Origin: Streptomyces sp. NBRC 110611 | Lineage (GTDB): Bacteria > Actinomycetota > Actinomycetes > Streptomycetales > Streptomycetaceae | Assembly: GCF_001590865.1 (NCBI RefSeq) | Contig: NZ_BBUY01000016.1 | Location: 6,085 to 70,084 of the forward strand | DNA length: 64,000 nucleotides | Direction of reading: 5' to 3' | Shown: positions 49,975 through 60,444 of the stretch, one piece after another | Position numbering within the stretch: the stretch's first letter is position 1 | How the letters are laid out: each line of letters starts with the position of its first letter | Notes under the pieces: model-generated | The model's database searches: none | Told to the model about the DNA's origin: nothing | Seen by the model: only the letters and a program-made list of their open reading frames with translations | Translations under genes and position numbers: made by a program

Positions 49975-50154
49975 TGCTTAAGTCTACCTCCCCGCGCCGA
50001 CCCGGCCTCGATGGGGTAAAGGCCGGAGCGCTGCTCAGAATTCCCGGCGGACGGCCGCGGCGCCACCGAATTTCCGGTGCGCGCCGCGGGCCCTCCGACT
50101 ACCGTGCGTGTGCTGTGTTCCGCGGTGCGTGGTCACCCCTGGCCGGGGCCCGCC

Positions 50155-51147
50155 TCACGGCCCGGCGGGGGCCGCCACGGTGTCCGGCCGGATGTCGATC
50201 CGCCAGCCGGTGAGCCGTGCCGCGAGCCGGGCGTTCTGCCCTTCCTTCCCGATGGCCAGCGACAGCTGGTAGTCGGGGACGGTGACCCGGGCGGAGCGCG
50301 CCGCCAGGTCCACGATCTCGACCTTGCTGACCCGGGCCGGCGACAGCGCGTTGGCGACCAGCTCCGCCGGGTCGTCCGACCAGTCGACGATGTCGATCTT
50401 CTCGCCGTGCAGCTCGGCCATCACGGCCCGGACCCGGCCGCCCATCGGCCCGATGCACGCGCCCTTGGCGTTCAGCCCCGAACGGGTGGACCGCACGGCG
50501 ATCTTCGTACGGTGCCCGGCCTCGCGTGCGATGGCGGAGATCTCCACCGACCCGTCGGCGATCTCCGGCACCTCCATGGCGAAGAGCTTCTTCACCAGAT
50601 TGGGGTGGGTGCGCGAGAGCGTCACGGACGGCCCGCGGACGCCCTTGACCACCCGGACGACGTACGACCGCAGCCGCGTCCCGTGCGCGTAGTCCTCGCC
50701 GGGGACCTGCTCCTGCACCGGCAGGATGGCCTCCAGCTTGCCGATGTCGACCAGGACGTTCTTGGGGTCCTTGCCCTGCTGGACGACGCCGGTGACGACA
50801 TCGCCCTCCCGTCCGGCGTACTCGCCGAAGGTGATCTCCTCCTCGGCGTCCCGCAGCCGCTGCAGGATGACCTGCTTGGCAGTGGTCGCCGCGATCCGCC
50901 CGAAGCCGGAGGGGGTGTCGTCGAACTCGCGCGGCTCGGCGCCCTCCTCCAGGTCCTCGGGGTCCTCCTTCGCCCACACCGTCACATGGCCGGTGTTGCG
51001 GTTCAGCTCCACCCGCGCCCGCCGGCGGCTGCCCTCGGTGCGGTGGTATGCGATGAGGAGGGCCGACTCGATCGCCTCGACCAGCAGGTCGAACGAGATC
51101 TCCTTCTCCCGCACCAGTCCCCGCAGGGCACTCATGTCGATGTCCAC
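50155..51147 (-). CDS. nusA: Transcription termination/antitermination protein NusA
   Basis: 330 residues, the short actinobacterial form without the acidic C-terminal repeats. The N-terminal RNA polymerase-binding domain (VDIDMSALRGLVREKEISFD) is followed by an S1 domain (GREGDVVTGVVQQGKDPKNV) and two KH domains (GACIGPMGGRVRAVMAEL; LSLAIGKEGQNARLAARLTG). The start is GTG at 51147, two bases after the rimP stop, so the pair is coupled. Its RNA-polymerase pausing and antitermination role is well established for the family. Confidence 0.96.
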   Translation of the reverse strand: MDIDMSALRGLVREKEISFDLLVEAIESALLIAYHRTEGSRRRARVELNRNTGHVTVWAKEDPEDLEEGAEPREFDDTPSGFGRIAATTAKQVILQRLRDAEEEITFGEYAGREGDVVTGVVQQGKDPKNVLVDIGKLEAILPVQEQVPGEDYAHGTRLRSYVVRVVKGVRGPSVTLSRTHPNLVKKLFAMEVPEIADGSVEISAIAREAGHRTKIAVRSTRSGLNAKGACIGPMGGRVRAVMAELHGEKIDIVDWSDDPAELVANALSPARVSKVEIVDLAARSARVTVPDYQLSLAIGKEGQNARLAARLTGWRIDIRPDTVAAPAGP

Positions 51148-51149
51148 GG

Positions 51150-51716
51150 CTACGCCTCCTCCTTGTTCTCGTCGGTCTTGTTCTCGTCGATCCTGCCGCC
51201 GTGCCCGGCGTCCCGCTCGCCGGACGTACCGGCCTGGTCGGACTTGCGGCTGAACTCCAGCTCGACGCGCGCCTTGGCGATCTCACCGAAGGAGACCCGG
51301 CGCGCGGTCGGCTTGCGGCCCTTGACACCCGGCACCTCGAGGTCGAGGCCGTCCTCGTCCACGGCGGTGATCCGGGCCACCAGCTCCCCGCCCTCGTGGA
51401 GTTGGGCCTTGATGAGGCGGGCGGCGGCGCGGCGGTAGTGCCGCGGCTCGGTCAGCGGCCGGTCGGCGCCCGGCGAGGTGACCTCGAGGGTGTACGGGGC
51501 GCCGCCCATGACATCCGTGTCGTCCAGGACCTGGGAGACCTCACGGCTCAGCTCGGCGCACTCGTCCAGCTGGACGCCCTCGTCGGAATCGACCACGATC
51601 CTCAGCACCCGCCGCTTTCCCGCCGGGGTCACCTCGATCTCTTCCAGATCCAGGTCTCGCGAGGCGACGAGCGGTTCAAGCAGTCCGCGCAGCCTCTCGC
51701 TCTGGGTGGTGCTCAT
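51150..51716 (-). CDS. rimP: Ribosome maturation factor RimP
   Basis: 188 residues. 30S assembly factor. LRGLLEPLVASRDLDLEEIE, RVLRIVVDSDEGVQLDECAE and YTLEVTSPGADRPLTEPRHY (with the G-D/A-RPL motif) match the family. The tail is Lys/Glu/Asp-rich. The start is ATG at 51716. It heads the rimP-nusA-ylxR-infB-DUF503-rbfA-truB unit; the 151-base divergent gap to the lipoprotein gene (starts 51868) is the promoter region. Confidence 0.95.
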   Translation of the reverse strand: MSTTQSERLRGLLEPLVASRDLDLEEIEVTPAGKRRVLRIVVDSDEGVQLDECAELSREVSQVLDDTDVMGGAPYTLEVTSPGADRPLTEPRHYRRAAARLIKAQLHEGGELVARITAVDEDGLDLEVPGVKGRKPTARRVSFGEIAKARVELEFSRKSDQAGTSGERDAGHGGRIDENKTDENKEEA

Positions 51717-51867
51717 CCGGGTGACTCCTCGGCCGCGTGTGCTGTTGTGGGTAGGTCGCGTGTCGGGTCAAAGCCTATCTGTTCCGGCGGGGTACTGACG
51801 ATTCGGTGGGCGGTCACGGATAGTCTCGCCTGCGGTGATCACGACGGAAGACCCCGGGAAGTGCAAC

Positions 51868-52377
51868 GTGCCGAACGTGGCGTTCATGCGCAGAAGGACC
51901 CTGCTGGCCGGCGCCGCCCTCGGGAGCGGGGCGCTGCTCGCCGGCTGCGCCGAGGAGGACCGCCCCGGCCGGGACGAGAGCTCCACCGCCGCCGTCCGGC
52001 TGCGCGAGCGCGCCGCCCGCGACAGCACGGCCCTGCTGGCGCGCTACGACGCGACCCTGGCCGCGCACCCCGCCCTGGCGGAGCGGCTGCGCCCGCTGCG
52101 CTCCGAAGTGGCCGCGCACGCCCGGGCGTTCACCGACGACGCCACGCCCTCCGCCGGTGGCACCCCGTCCCGTGAGCCGGTGCACAACGCAGGCGCGCCC
52201 TCGGTACCCGCCGAGGAGCGGGCCGCCCGGAGCGCGCTGGCCGACGCGGAGCGCCGGATCGCCGACACCCGCACCCGGGAGCTGCTCGCCGCGCCCCCCG
52301 AGGTGGCCCGGCTGCTCGCCTCGGTGGCCGCGTCCGGCGCGGCCCACGCGTATCTGCTCACGGAGCCGGCCGAGTGA
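51868..52377 (+). CDS. Putative lipoprotein, first gene of a DUF4439-linked trio
   Basis: 169 residues from GTG at 51868, chosen because GGGAAG stands six bases upstream; GTG 51835 and ATG 51886 are in frame. The twin-arginine-like start FMRRRTLLAGAALGSGALLA runs into the lipobox LLAGC, so it is probably a Tat- or Sec-exported lipoprotein. The rest is helical, Ala/Arg/Glu-rich (VRLRERAARDSTALLARYDA, RIADTRTRELL). Family not recognised. 49 bases before the ferritin-like gene. Confidence 0.72.
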   Translation: MPNVAFMRRRTLLAGAALGSGALLAGCAEEDRPGRDESSTAAVRLRERAARDSTALLARYDATLAAHPALAERLRPLRSEVAAHARAFTDDATPSAGGTPSREPVHNAGAPSVPAEERAARSALADAERRIADTRTRELLAAPPEVARLLASVAASGAAHAYLLTEPAE

Positions 52378-52426
52378 CAGGCACCGGACGACGGAACACG
52401 GCACCGACCAGCGAAGGGGCGCGGCC

Positions 52427-52900
52427 ATGAACGATCGGGACGAGCTGACGGCGGTACAGGCGGCGCTGGCCGCCGAACACGCCGCGGTCTACGGCTACGG
52501 CGTGGTCGGCGGCCGGATCGCCGACGACCGGCGCGCGGAGGCGAGGACGGCGTACGACGCCCACCGCGCCCGCCGGGACGCGCTCCACCGCCAGGTACGC
52601 GACCTGGGCGGCACACCGGCGGCCGCGGCCGCCGCGTACAAGCTGCCCTTCCCGGTCCCGGACGCGGCCGCCGCGGCACGTCTGGCGGCGGAGCTGGAGG
52701 ACCGGCTGGCCGCCGTCTACGCGGACCTGGTACGGGCCGGCGGCCGGGCCCGGCGCGCGGAGGCGGCCGCCGCACTCCGCGAGGCGGCGGTGCGGGCAGT
52801 GCGCTGGCGCGGCAGCGGCGCGGCCTTCCCCGGCCTCACCGAGCGGGCCGCGGCCGCCGCTCCGGCCGGCTCCGCGAGCGCCTCCACGGGCGCGCTCTGA
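52427..52900 (+). CDS. Ferritin-like DUF4439 protein
   Basis: 157 residues, four-helix bundle of the DUF4439 ferritin-like family: LTAVQAALAAEHAAVYGYGV and TAYDAHRARRDALHRQVRDL carry E/H residues of the type that bind metal in ferritin-like folds (EHAAVYGYG; DAHRARRD). The KLPFPVPDAAAAARLAAELE and YADLV helix pair completes the bundle. The start is ATG at 52427, with GAAGG about 12 bases upstream. It lies between the lipoprotein and the pseudokinase, an arrangement seen in other Streptomyces. Function unknown. Confidence 0.85.
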   Translation: MNDRDELTAVQAALAAEHAAVYGYGVVGGRIADDRRAEARTAYDAHRARRDALHRQVRDLGGTPAAAAAAYKLPFPVPDAAAAARLAAELEDRLAAVYADLVRAGGRARRAEAAAALREAAVRAVRWRGSGAAFPGLTERAAAAAPAGSASASTGAL

Positions 52901-52997
52901 ACGGCCGGCGGCCCCGCACCCCGAGACAGACGAGCAGCAAGACGCGCCGGGCGAGCGCGGCATCCCGCACCCGCCCGGCTGAAGGGACAGCTCAAGC

Positions 52998-53909
52998 ATG
53001 GCAACGGCACCCATCGAACCGCCGCAGCGGTTGGTGAGTTCCCTGAGCGGCGATCCGGACAGCCCCGCCCGGCAGTGGCTGCGCGCGCTTCCGGCGCTGG
53101 TCCAACAGCTCCTGGACACCTGGGAACTGACCCTGGAGCGGGTGCACGCCCCCGGTGGCCGCAGCAGCCTGCTGGCCCTCGTACAGCAGCGGGACGGGAC
53201 CCCCGCGGCACTGAAGCTCCCGGTGCCCACCCGGCTGCCCGCGCACGAGGGGGCGGCGCTGGCCGCCTGGGACGGCCGGGGCGCGGTACGGCTGCTGCGG
53301 TCCGACGACACCAGCGGCGCGCTGCTGCTGGAACGCCTGCGGAGCGCGGTCTCGCTGCGTTCGCTGCCGGAGGCCAAGGCGCTGCTGGAGGCGGCCGGTA
53401 CGGTGCGCCGGCTGTGGGTGCCGCCGGCCGCCGGGCACCCCTTCGCGACGCTGGCCGCGCGCACGGAGGAGGCCGTGGAGTCGCTCCGTACGGCCGGGGC
53501 GCTCACCCGCGCGGCCGGGCCCCTCGTGGACGAGGCACTGGAGCTGCGGCGCGCCCTGCCGGCGGAGTCCGGCGAGGAGTTCCTGCTGCACGGCGCCTTC
53601 CGCCAGGGCAAGGTACTGGCCGGGGAACGGGCGCCCTGGCTGGCGGTCGGCCCGTCGCCGGTGGTCGGCGAGCGCGCGTACGACCTGGCGGCGCTGGTGC
53701 TGGACCGGTTCGAGGACCTGCTGGCCGGCTCCGGCGCGGCCGCCGCGGCACGCCGCCGGGTGACGAAACTGGCCGACTCCCTGGACGTGGACCGGGACCG
53801 GCTGCGCGCCTGGACGCTGTACCGGGCGGTCGACACCGGCGTCCGCGAAGTCGCCGTGGGCGACCGTCAGCGCGGCGAACTCCTGCTGGAGTTCGCGGCC
53901 TGGCTGTAG
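52998..53909 (+). CDS. Aminoglycoside/hydroxyurea kinase-fold protein lacking catalytic residues
   Basis: 303 residues with the overall pattern of the streptomycin 6-kinase/hydroxyurea phosphotransferase family: PAALKLPVP (Lys strand), HEGAALAAW (helix with Glu), LLHGAFRQGKVL and WLAVGPSPVVGERAYDLAAL. The catalytic HGDLHxGNVL has become HGAFRQGKVL (Asp to Ala, Asn to Lys), and the metal-binding IDPKP has become VGPSP (Asp to Gly). Three key residues are gone, so it is a likely pseudokinase, not a resistance enzyme. The start is ATG at 52998, 97 bases after the DUF4439 gene. The 308-base region after it (53910-54217) holds only the proS terminator. Confidence 0.82.
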   Translation: MATAPIEPPQRLVSSLSGDPDSPARQWLRALPALVQQLLDTWELTLERVHAPGGRSSLLALVQQRDGTPAALKLPVPTRLPAHEGAALAAWDGRGAVRLLRSDDTSGALLLERLRSAVSLRSLPEAKALLEAAGTVRRLWVPPAAGHPFATLAARTEEAVESLRTAGALTRAAGPLVDEALELRRALPAESGEEFLLHGAFRQGKVLAGERAPWLAVGPSPVVGERAYDLAALVLDRFEDLLAGSGAAAAARRRVTKLADSLDVDRDRLRAWTLYRAVDTGVREVAVGDRQRGELLLEFAAWL

Positions 53910-54167
53910 GGACGGGCGTCCCGGGGGGGCTCCGGGGGCGGGCCCCTAGGGGGTGGTCGAACAGATCCCCTAAGGGATGCGTGGGCCCCCTGCGGGGCCA
54001 CAACGCGGCGGGCCGGGGTGGGTATTCCCGGGGCGGCGCCCAGGGTGCCCGGTGCGTCGGCCCGTGCACGGACAGCTGCGCGTACGTGGGCGGGGAACGC
54101 ATGCAATAACTGAATTTACTGAACCAACTGGAGGTGGACGCCTACCCGCGCGGGAGCGCATACGCGC

Positions 54168-54203
54168 ACGGGCCGGCCGGGGGTGTGACCCCGGCCGGCC
54201 CGT
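54168..54203. terminator. Terminator after proS
   Basis: Perfect 15-bp GC-only arms (54168-54182 and 54189-54203) with a six-base loop, 15 bases beyond the proS stop on the minus strand; it may also stop the plus-strand trio. Confidence 0.8.
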
Positions 54204-54217
54204 TGGTGTCAGGCCCG

Positions 54218-55927
54218 TCAGGCGCTGAGACGCGCCACCGCCTCGTCCACCGTCAGCTCCTCGCGCTCGCCGGTGCGGCGGTCCTTGACTTCGACGATGC
54301 CCTCGCCGGCGCGCCGCCCGGCGACCACGATGGCCGGTACGCCCAACAGCTCGGAGTCGGTGAACTTCACGCCCGGGGAGACCCCGGCCCGGTCGTCGAC
54401 CAGCACCCGCAGGCCCGCGGCGCCGAGCCGCTCGCCGACCTCCAGGGCCAGCTCGGTCTGCTTGGCCTTGCCGGCCGCGACGACATGGACGTCGGCCGGC
54501 GCGACCTCGCGCGGCCAGCACAGGCCCTTGTCGTCGTGGGTCTGCTCGGCGAGCGCGGCCACCGCGCGGGAGACGCCGATGCCGTACGAGCCCATGGTGA
54601 CCCGGACCGGCTTGCCGTTCTGGCCGAGGACGTCGAGCTCGAAGGCGTCCGCGTACTTGCGGCCGAGCTGGAAGATGTGGCCGATCTCGATGGCGCGGTC
54701 GATCCGCAGGCCGGTGCCGCACTTCGGGCAGGGGTCACCGGGCTCGACGACGACCACGTCGAGGTACTCGTCGACCTCGAAGTCACGGCCGGCGACGACG
54801 TTGCGGGCGTGCTTGCCCTCCTTGTTGGCGCCGGTGATCCAGGCCGTGCCGGGGGCGACGCGGGGGTCGGCGAGGTACTTGAACGCCTTGCCGGCCAGGC
54901 CCTGCGGGCCGACGTAGCCGCGGACCAGCTCCGGGCGGTCGGTGAAGTCGTCGGCGGTGACCAGCTCGACGGTGGCCGGCGCGAGGTGCTCGCCGAGCTT
55001 GCCGAGGTCGACCTCGCGGTCGCCGGGCACGCCCACCGCGACGATCTCTCCGTCGACCTTGACCAGCAGGTTCTTCAGCGTCGCGGAGGCCGGTACGCCG
55101 AGGTGCTCGGCGAGCGTCTCGATGGTCGGGGTGTCCGGGGTGTCCAGCTCCTCGACGGGGCCGTGTCCGGCACCCTCGACGGGCTGGAGCGCGAAGGTGA
55201 CGGCCTCGGTGTTGGCGGCGTAGTCGCACTGCGGGCAGTCGACAAAGGTGTCCTCACCGGCCGCGGCGGGCGCCAGGAACTCCTCGGAGGCGGAGCCGCC
55301 CATCGCGCCGGAGACCGCGGAGACGATGCGGTAGTCCAGGCCGAGGCGCTCGAAGATCTTCTCGTAGGCCGCGCGGTGCAGCGCGTAGGACTGGGCCAGG
55401 CCCTCGTCGGTGGTGTCGAAGCTGTACGAGTCCTTCATGTGGAACTCGCGGCCGCGCAGCACACCGGAGCGGGGGCGGGCCTCGTCGCGGTACTTGGTCT
55501 GGATCTGGTAGAGGATCACCGGCAGGTCCTTGTAGGACGTGCACTGGTCCTTGACCGTGAGGGTGAAGATCTCTTCGTGGGTGGGGCCGAGGAGGTAGTC
55601 GGCGCCCTTGCGGTCCTTGAGGCGGAAGAGCAGGTCGCCGTACTCCTCCCAGCGGCCGCTGGTCTCGTAGGGCTCCTTGGGCAGCAGGGCCGGCAGCAGG
55701 ACCTCCTGGCCGCCGATGGCGTCCATCTCCTCGCGGACGATGCGGGAGACGTTCTCCAGGACCTTCATGCCCAGCGGCAGCCACGTCCAGATGCCGGCGG
55801 AGGAGCGGCGGACGTACCCGGCGCGGACGAGCAGCTTGTGGCTGGCGGTCTCGGCGTCGGCCGGGTCATCGCGCAGTGTCTTGATCATCAAGCGGGACAT
55901 GCGCTGGACCTGTGCGGCGTTGGCCAT
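54218..55927 (-). CDS. proS: Prolyl-tRNA synthetase, bacterial type with editing domain
   Basis: 569 residues. Charges tRNA-Pro. Class II motifs: MKVLENVSRIVREEMDAIGG (motif 1 region), TKYRDEARPRSGVLRGREFH (motif 2) and FHMKDSYSFD. Between them is the INS editing domain (TLAEHLGVPASATLKNLLVK, AVGVPGDREVDLGKL). CPKCGTGLRIDRAIEIGHIF and TMGSYGIGVSRAVAALAEQ (motif 3) follow, then the anticodon-binding domain. The start is ATG at 55927. All parts of the bacterial ~570-residue form are present. Confidence 0.96.
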   Translation of the reverse strand: MANAAQVQRMSRLMIKTLRDDPADAETASHKLLVRAGYVRRSSAGIWTWLPLGMKVLENVSRIVREEMDAIGGQEVLLPALLPKEPYETSGRWEEYGDLLFRLKDRKGADYLLGPTHEEIFTLTVKDQCTSYKDLPVILYQIQTKYRDEARPRSGVLRGREFHMKDSYSFDTTDEGLAQSYALHRAAYEKIFERLGLDYRIVSAVSGAMGGSASEEFLAPAAAGEDTFVDCPQCDYAANTEAVTFALQPVEGAGHGPVEELDTPDTPTIETLAEHLGVPASATLKNLLVKVDGEIVAVGVPGDREVDLGKLGEHLAPATVELVTADDFTDRPELVRGYVGPQGLAGKAFKYLADPRVAPGTAWITGANKEGKHARNVVAGRDFEVDEYLDVVVVEPGDPCPKCGTGLRIDRAIEIGHIFQLGRKYADAFELDVLGQNGKPVRVTMGSYGIGVSRAVAALAEQTHDDKGLCWPREVAPADVHVVAAGKAKQTELALEVGERLGAAGLRVLVDDRAGVSPGVKFTDSELLGVPAIVVAGRRAGEGIVEVKDRRTGEREELTVDEAVARLSA

Positions 55928-56097
55928 GGGAGTTTCTCCTGCGTAAGAAAAGTGACTCCCTGGAGGTTAGCCGCCCGGGCGCGGCACAAGGAAATGCGTT
56001 CCGCTGCGCTTGGCCGGCTTCCCACGTCTTTGGCTGCGGCGCCGTACCTTCCGTGAGGAAGGCCGGTGGGGGCGTGTCCTTGACGTCGGCTTCGGCA

Positions 56098-56634
56098 TCA
56101 GGGGCGCTTCAGGGGCAGCAGTGCGCCCATCACCGCGTACGGGGTCGGGGCGCTCGGGAACAGCACCCGGCGGGCGATGTCCTGGTAGCCGAGGGAGCGG
56201 TAGAGGCCGCGGGCCGGGCTTTCGATGTCGATGGCGGAGAGGATGGAGCGCGGTTCGGCCGCCTCGTCGGTGATGCGGGTGATCAGCGACCGTCCGATGC
56301 CCCGGCCCTGGTAGGCGGGGTGGACGTGCAGTTCGGTGATGGTGAAGGAGTCGTCCAGCCAGTGGTCGAGGCCTGCGCCGCGCAGATAGGGCTCGACGAC
56401 GGTGGACCACCAGTGGGTGCGGTCGTTGGGCATGCCGTAGACGAAGCCGACGAGCCGGCCGGCGGGGGTGGTGGCGCCGAGGGCGCGCGCCCCGGGGCAG
56501 CGGAGGTGGCGCAGCACGATGTGCCGACGGACGGCGACCTCCTCGTCGCTCAGCCCGAAGGCGAGCGCCTGGACGGCGAGCGCGTCATCCACGCGGGCAG
56601 CGAGGTCAAGGGGGCCGACCGCGACGTCATCCAT
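56098..56634 (-). CDS. GNAT family N-acetyltransferase
   Basis: 178 residues from ATG at 56634 (a TTG at 56649 is in frame; neither has a clear ribosome site). The acetyl-CoA loop is TELHVHPAYQGRGIGRSLIT (Q/RxxGxG/A), with IDIESPARGLYRSLGYQDIA as the closing motif. RLVGFVYGMPND is the central strand. The substrate is unknown; position before proS and after another GNAT gene is the usual Streptomyces order. Confidence 0.88.
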   Translation of the reverse strand: MDDVAVGPLDLAARVDDALAVQALAFGLSDEEVAVRRHIVLRHLRCPGARALGATTPAGRLVGFVYGMPNDRTHWWSTVVEPYLRGAGLDHWLDDSFTITELHVHPAYQGRGIGRSLITRITDEAAEPRSILSAIDIESPARGLYRSLGYQDIARRVLFPSAPTPYAVMGALLPLKRP

Positions 56635-56723
56635 GGTCGGAGCGTACAAGGCCGCGGGCCGGGACAGTACGGGGGAACCACTCGGCGGGAGGCCGGAACC
56701 GGGGCGGAACAGCTCACTCCCGG

Positions 56724-57572
56724 TCAGAACAGGACGCTCATAAACGCGCCGACTTCCTGGAAGCCCACCCTCCGGTACGAGGCGCGGGCGGCGGTGTTGA
56801 AGTCGTTGACGTACAGGCTGACGACGGGGGCGACCTCGTTGAGCGCGTAGCGCAGCACGGCCGCCATTCCGGTCTCCGACAGGCCCTGGCCGCGGTGGCC
56901 GGGGTCGACCCAGACGCCCTGGATCTGGCAGGCGCGCGGGGTGGCGGCACCGATCTCGGCCTTGAAGATGACCTTGCCGTCCTCGACCCGGGCGAAGGAG
57001 CGGCCGGCTCCGACGAGTTCGGCGACCCGCGCCTGGTAGAGCAGCCCGCCGTCACCGGCCATCGGGGAGATGCCGACCTCCTCGGTGAACATGGCCACGC
57101 ACGCGGGCATGATCAGGTCCATCTCGTTCTTGCGGATCCGCCGGACGTACGGGTCGGGGGCGATCTCGGCGGACGGCGAGCTGGTGACCATCAGGGGCTG
57201 GTGGGCGCGGATCTCGCGGGCGGGCCCCCAGTACGGCTCCAGGAGCGACCACAGTTCCGCGGTGGGGCCGGCGGGTCCGACGATGGAGGAGCAGCGGCGG
57301 CCCTGCCGGCGGGCCCGCTCGGCGAAGCCGTGGACGGCTTCGGAGGTGGCGCAGACCGGGACGAGGTTGGCGCCCGCGTAGCAGAGCGATTCCAGCCGGC
57401 CGCCGACGTACCAGCCCCACATCTCGCCGCCCAGCCGCCAGGGGTCGAGCCCGGCGACCTGGACGCGGGCCGCGACGAAGGCGTTGGCGACCGGGTCACG
57501 GTCGAGGACCGCGAGCGCGTCGTCGAGCTCCCCGGGGTCGAGGACCTTGAGGGAGGTGGTCGTCGTCAGCAC
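56724..57572 (-). CDS. GNAT acetyltransferase with DUF4081 N-terminal domain
   Basis: 282 residues. The N-terminal DUF4081-type half (VLDRDPVANAFVAARVQVAG, MWGWYVGGRLESLCYAGANL) is followed by a GNAT half: IQGVWVDPGHRGQGLSETGM (acetyl-CoA loop) and VSLYVNDFNTAARASYRRVG, then FQEVGAFMSVLF. This two-part form is common in actinobacteria; the substrate is unknown. The start is ATG at 57572. Confidence 0.88.
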   Translation of the reverse strand: MLTTTTSLKVLDPGELDDALAVLDRDPVANAFVAARVQVAGLDPWRLGGEMWGWYVGGRLESLCYAGANLVPVCATSEAVHGFAERARRQGRRCSSIVGPAGPTAELWSLLEPYWGPAREIRAHQPLMVTSSPSAEIAPDPYVRRIRKNEMDLIMPACVAMFTEEVGISPMAGDGGLLYQARVAELVGAGRSFARVEDGKVIFKAEIGAATPRACQIQGVWVDPGHRGQGLSETGMAAVLRYALNEVAPVVSLYVNDFNTAARASYRRVGFQEVGAFMSVLF

Positions 57573-57762
57573 GTGTCGGATTGCCTCACCATGACGGGCC
57601 TGGGAGGCCAGGCGGGAGCAGGTGCTGGCACTGTACCTCCACCCGCGCGGGAGTTCCCGGCCCGCGGGGCGGGGCGGGCCCGGACGGCCGTGAGTCCCGC
57701 GGCCCGGGAACGGGGCGGCGGGGCTCGTCGGAGCCGTGGACCGCCCGGCGGTCCGCCGCGGA

Positions 57763-58920
<1,158 letters not shown>

Positions 58921-59045
58921 CTGGCGAGCAACCCCAAGGTGTGGATCTAGGCCCCGTGTCGGCGGGCTCCGGCCTTCGAGCCTACGGCACCCGGATCGCC
59001 CTCGGCACATCGTCCCCCGGAGGCCCCGCGAAAGGGCACGAAAGA

Positions 59046-59089
59046 GGCGGCCGGACGCCTCCGAACGCCGCGGAGGCGGTCCGGCCGCC
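59046..59089 (-). terminator. Terminator after rseP
   Basis: 18/19-bp inverted repeat with one bulged base (59046-59063 and 59071-59089), 54 bases after the rseP stop on the minus strand and before the ispG start at 58920. Confidence 0.8.
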
Positions 59090-59142
59090 GCCCCGCCCGG
59101 CCTCGCGTGCACACCGGGAAGGGCGCCCCACCGGGCGGGGCG

Positions 59143-60444
59143 TCAGGTCAGCTTCACCGGATTCACCACGTCGGCGACGAACACCAGCAGGGTGAAGCAG
59201 ATGAAGATCCCGGCGACGACGTAGGCGGCGGGCATCAGTTTGGCCACGTCGAACGGGCCGGGGTCGGGCCGCCGGACGATCTTGGCGAAGGCCCGCCGGA
59301 CCGACTCCCACACCGCGCCGGCGATGTGCCCGCCGTCCAGCGGGAGCAGCGGGAGCATATTGAACAGGAACAGCGAGAGGTTGAACCCGGCGACGAGGAA
59401 GAGCATCGTCGCCACCCGCTGCTCCGGCGGGATGTTCAGCGAGAAGACCTCGCCGCCGACCCGCGCCGCGCCGACCACGCCCATCGGGGAGTCCTGCTTG
59501 CGCTCGCCGCCGTTGAAGGCCGCGTCCCACAGGTCCGGGATCTTGGCGGGCAGGTGGACCAGCGAGGAGACGCCCTGCTCGACCATGCTGCCCATGCGGT
59601 CGACGGACTGGCCGAAGGACTGCTTGACGACGCCGCTGGCCGGGGTGAAGCCGAGGAAGCCGGCGGTGACGTACTCGCCGCGGACGTAGCCGCCGCGCCC
59701 GTCCGTCTTGGCGACCTTGTTCTCTATCAGGTCGGCGTGCAGCGTCCGGCGTGCGCCGTCCCGCTCCACCACCAGCGTCGCGGGGCCGGTGGTGTCGCGG
59801 ATCCGCTGCTGGAGGGTGCCCCAGTCCGGGACGTGCTGCCCATTGAAGGAGACGATCTTGTCGCCGGGCCGCAGTCCCGCGGCCTTGGCCGGGGAGTCCT
59901 TGGCGCCGGCCGGGCACTTGTCGGTCTTGGCGGCGGCCGAGATCACACAGTCCGAGACCGAGCCGACCTGGGTGGTCTGGGTGTTGATGCCGAAGCCCAT
60001 CAGCACGCTCATGAAGATCACGACCGCCAGGATCAGGTTCATGAACGGCCCGGCGAACATCACGATGACGCGCTTCCAGGGCTTGCGGGTGTAGAAGAGC
60101 CGCTTCTCGTCGCCGGGCCGGAGCTCCTCGAAGGCCGCCGAGCGGGCGTCCTCGATCATGCCGCGGAACGGCGAGGTGGAGCGGGCCTGCAGCTTCCCGT
60201 CGTCCCCGGGCGGGAACATCCCGATCATGCGGATGTAGCCTCCGAGCGGGACCGCCTTGATGCCGTACTCGGTCTCCCCCTTCCTGCGGGAGAAGAGCGT
60301 CGGCCCGAAGCCCACCATGTACTGCGGCACGCGGATACCGAACATCTTGGCCGTGGAGAGGTGGCCGAGTTCGTGCCAGGCGATGGAGAACAGCAGGCCG
60401 ACGACGAAGACGACGATGCCGAGGATGGTCATCCAGGTCGTCAT
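59143..60444 (-). CDS. rseP: Site-2 intramembrane zinc metalloprotease (RseP family)
   Basis: 433 residues. Cuts membrane proteins such as anti-sigma factors within the bilayer. The first helix contains the zinc motif FSIAWHELGHLSTAKMFGIR. A PDZ domain has AAGLRPGDKIVSFNGQHVPD. The C-terminal helix has NMLPLLPLDGGHIAGAVWES, with the metal-binding Asp of LDG. ATG at 60444 overlaps the dxr stop by four bases, so the two are coupled. The open frame goes on upstream within dxr, a shadow. Confidence 0.95.
   Translation of the reverse strand: MTTWMTILGIVVFVVGLLFSIAWHELGHLSTAKMFGIRVPQYMVGFGPTLFSRRKGETEYGIKAVPLGGYIRMIGMFPPGDDGKLQARSTSPFRGMIEDARSAAFEELRPGDEKRLFYTRKPWKRVIVMFAGPFMNLILAVVIFMSVLMGFGINTQTTQVGSVSDCVISAAAKTDKCPAGAKDSPAKAAGLRPGDKIVSFNGQHVPDWGTLQQRIRDTTGPATLVVERDGARRTLHADLIENKVAKTDGRGGYVRGEYVTAGFLGFTPASGVVKQSFGQSVDRMGSMVEQGVSSLVHLPAKIPDLWDAAFNGGERKQDSPMGVVGAARVGGEVFSLNIPPEQRVATMLFLVAGFNLSLFLFNMLPLLPLDGGHIAGAVWESVRRAFAKIVRRPDPGPFDVAKLMPAAYVVAGIFICFTLLVFVADVVNPVKLT

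Noticed and set aside
46949..49981. 1010-residue plus-strand open frame opposite infB
   Set aside because: Antisense of IF-2; the Thr/Ala/Gly repeats are the mirror of its Gly/Pro/Arg region.
52998..53909. Aminoglycoside or hydroxyurea resistance enzyme
   Set aside because: Three catalytic and metal-binding residues are replaced, so no kinase activity can be claimed.
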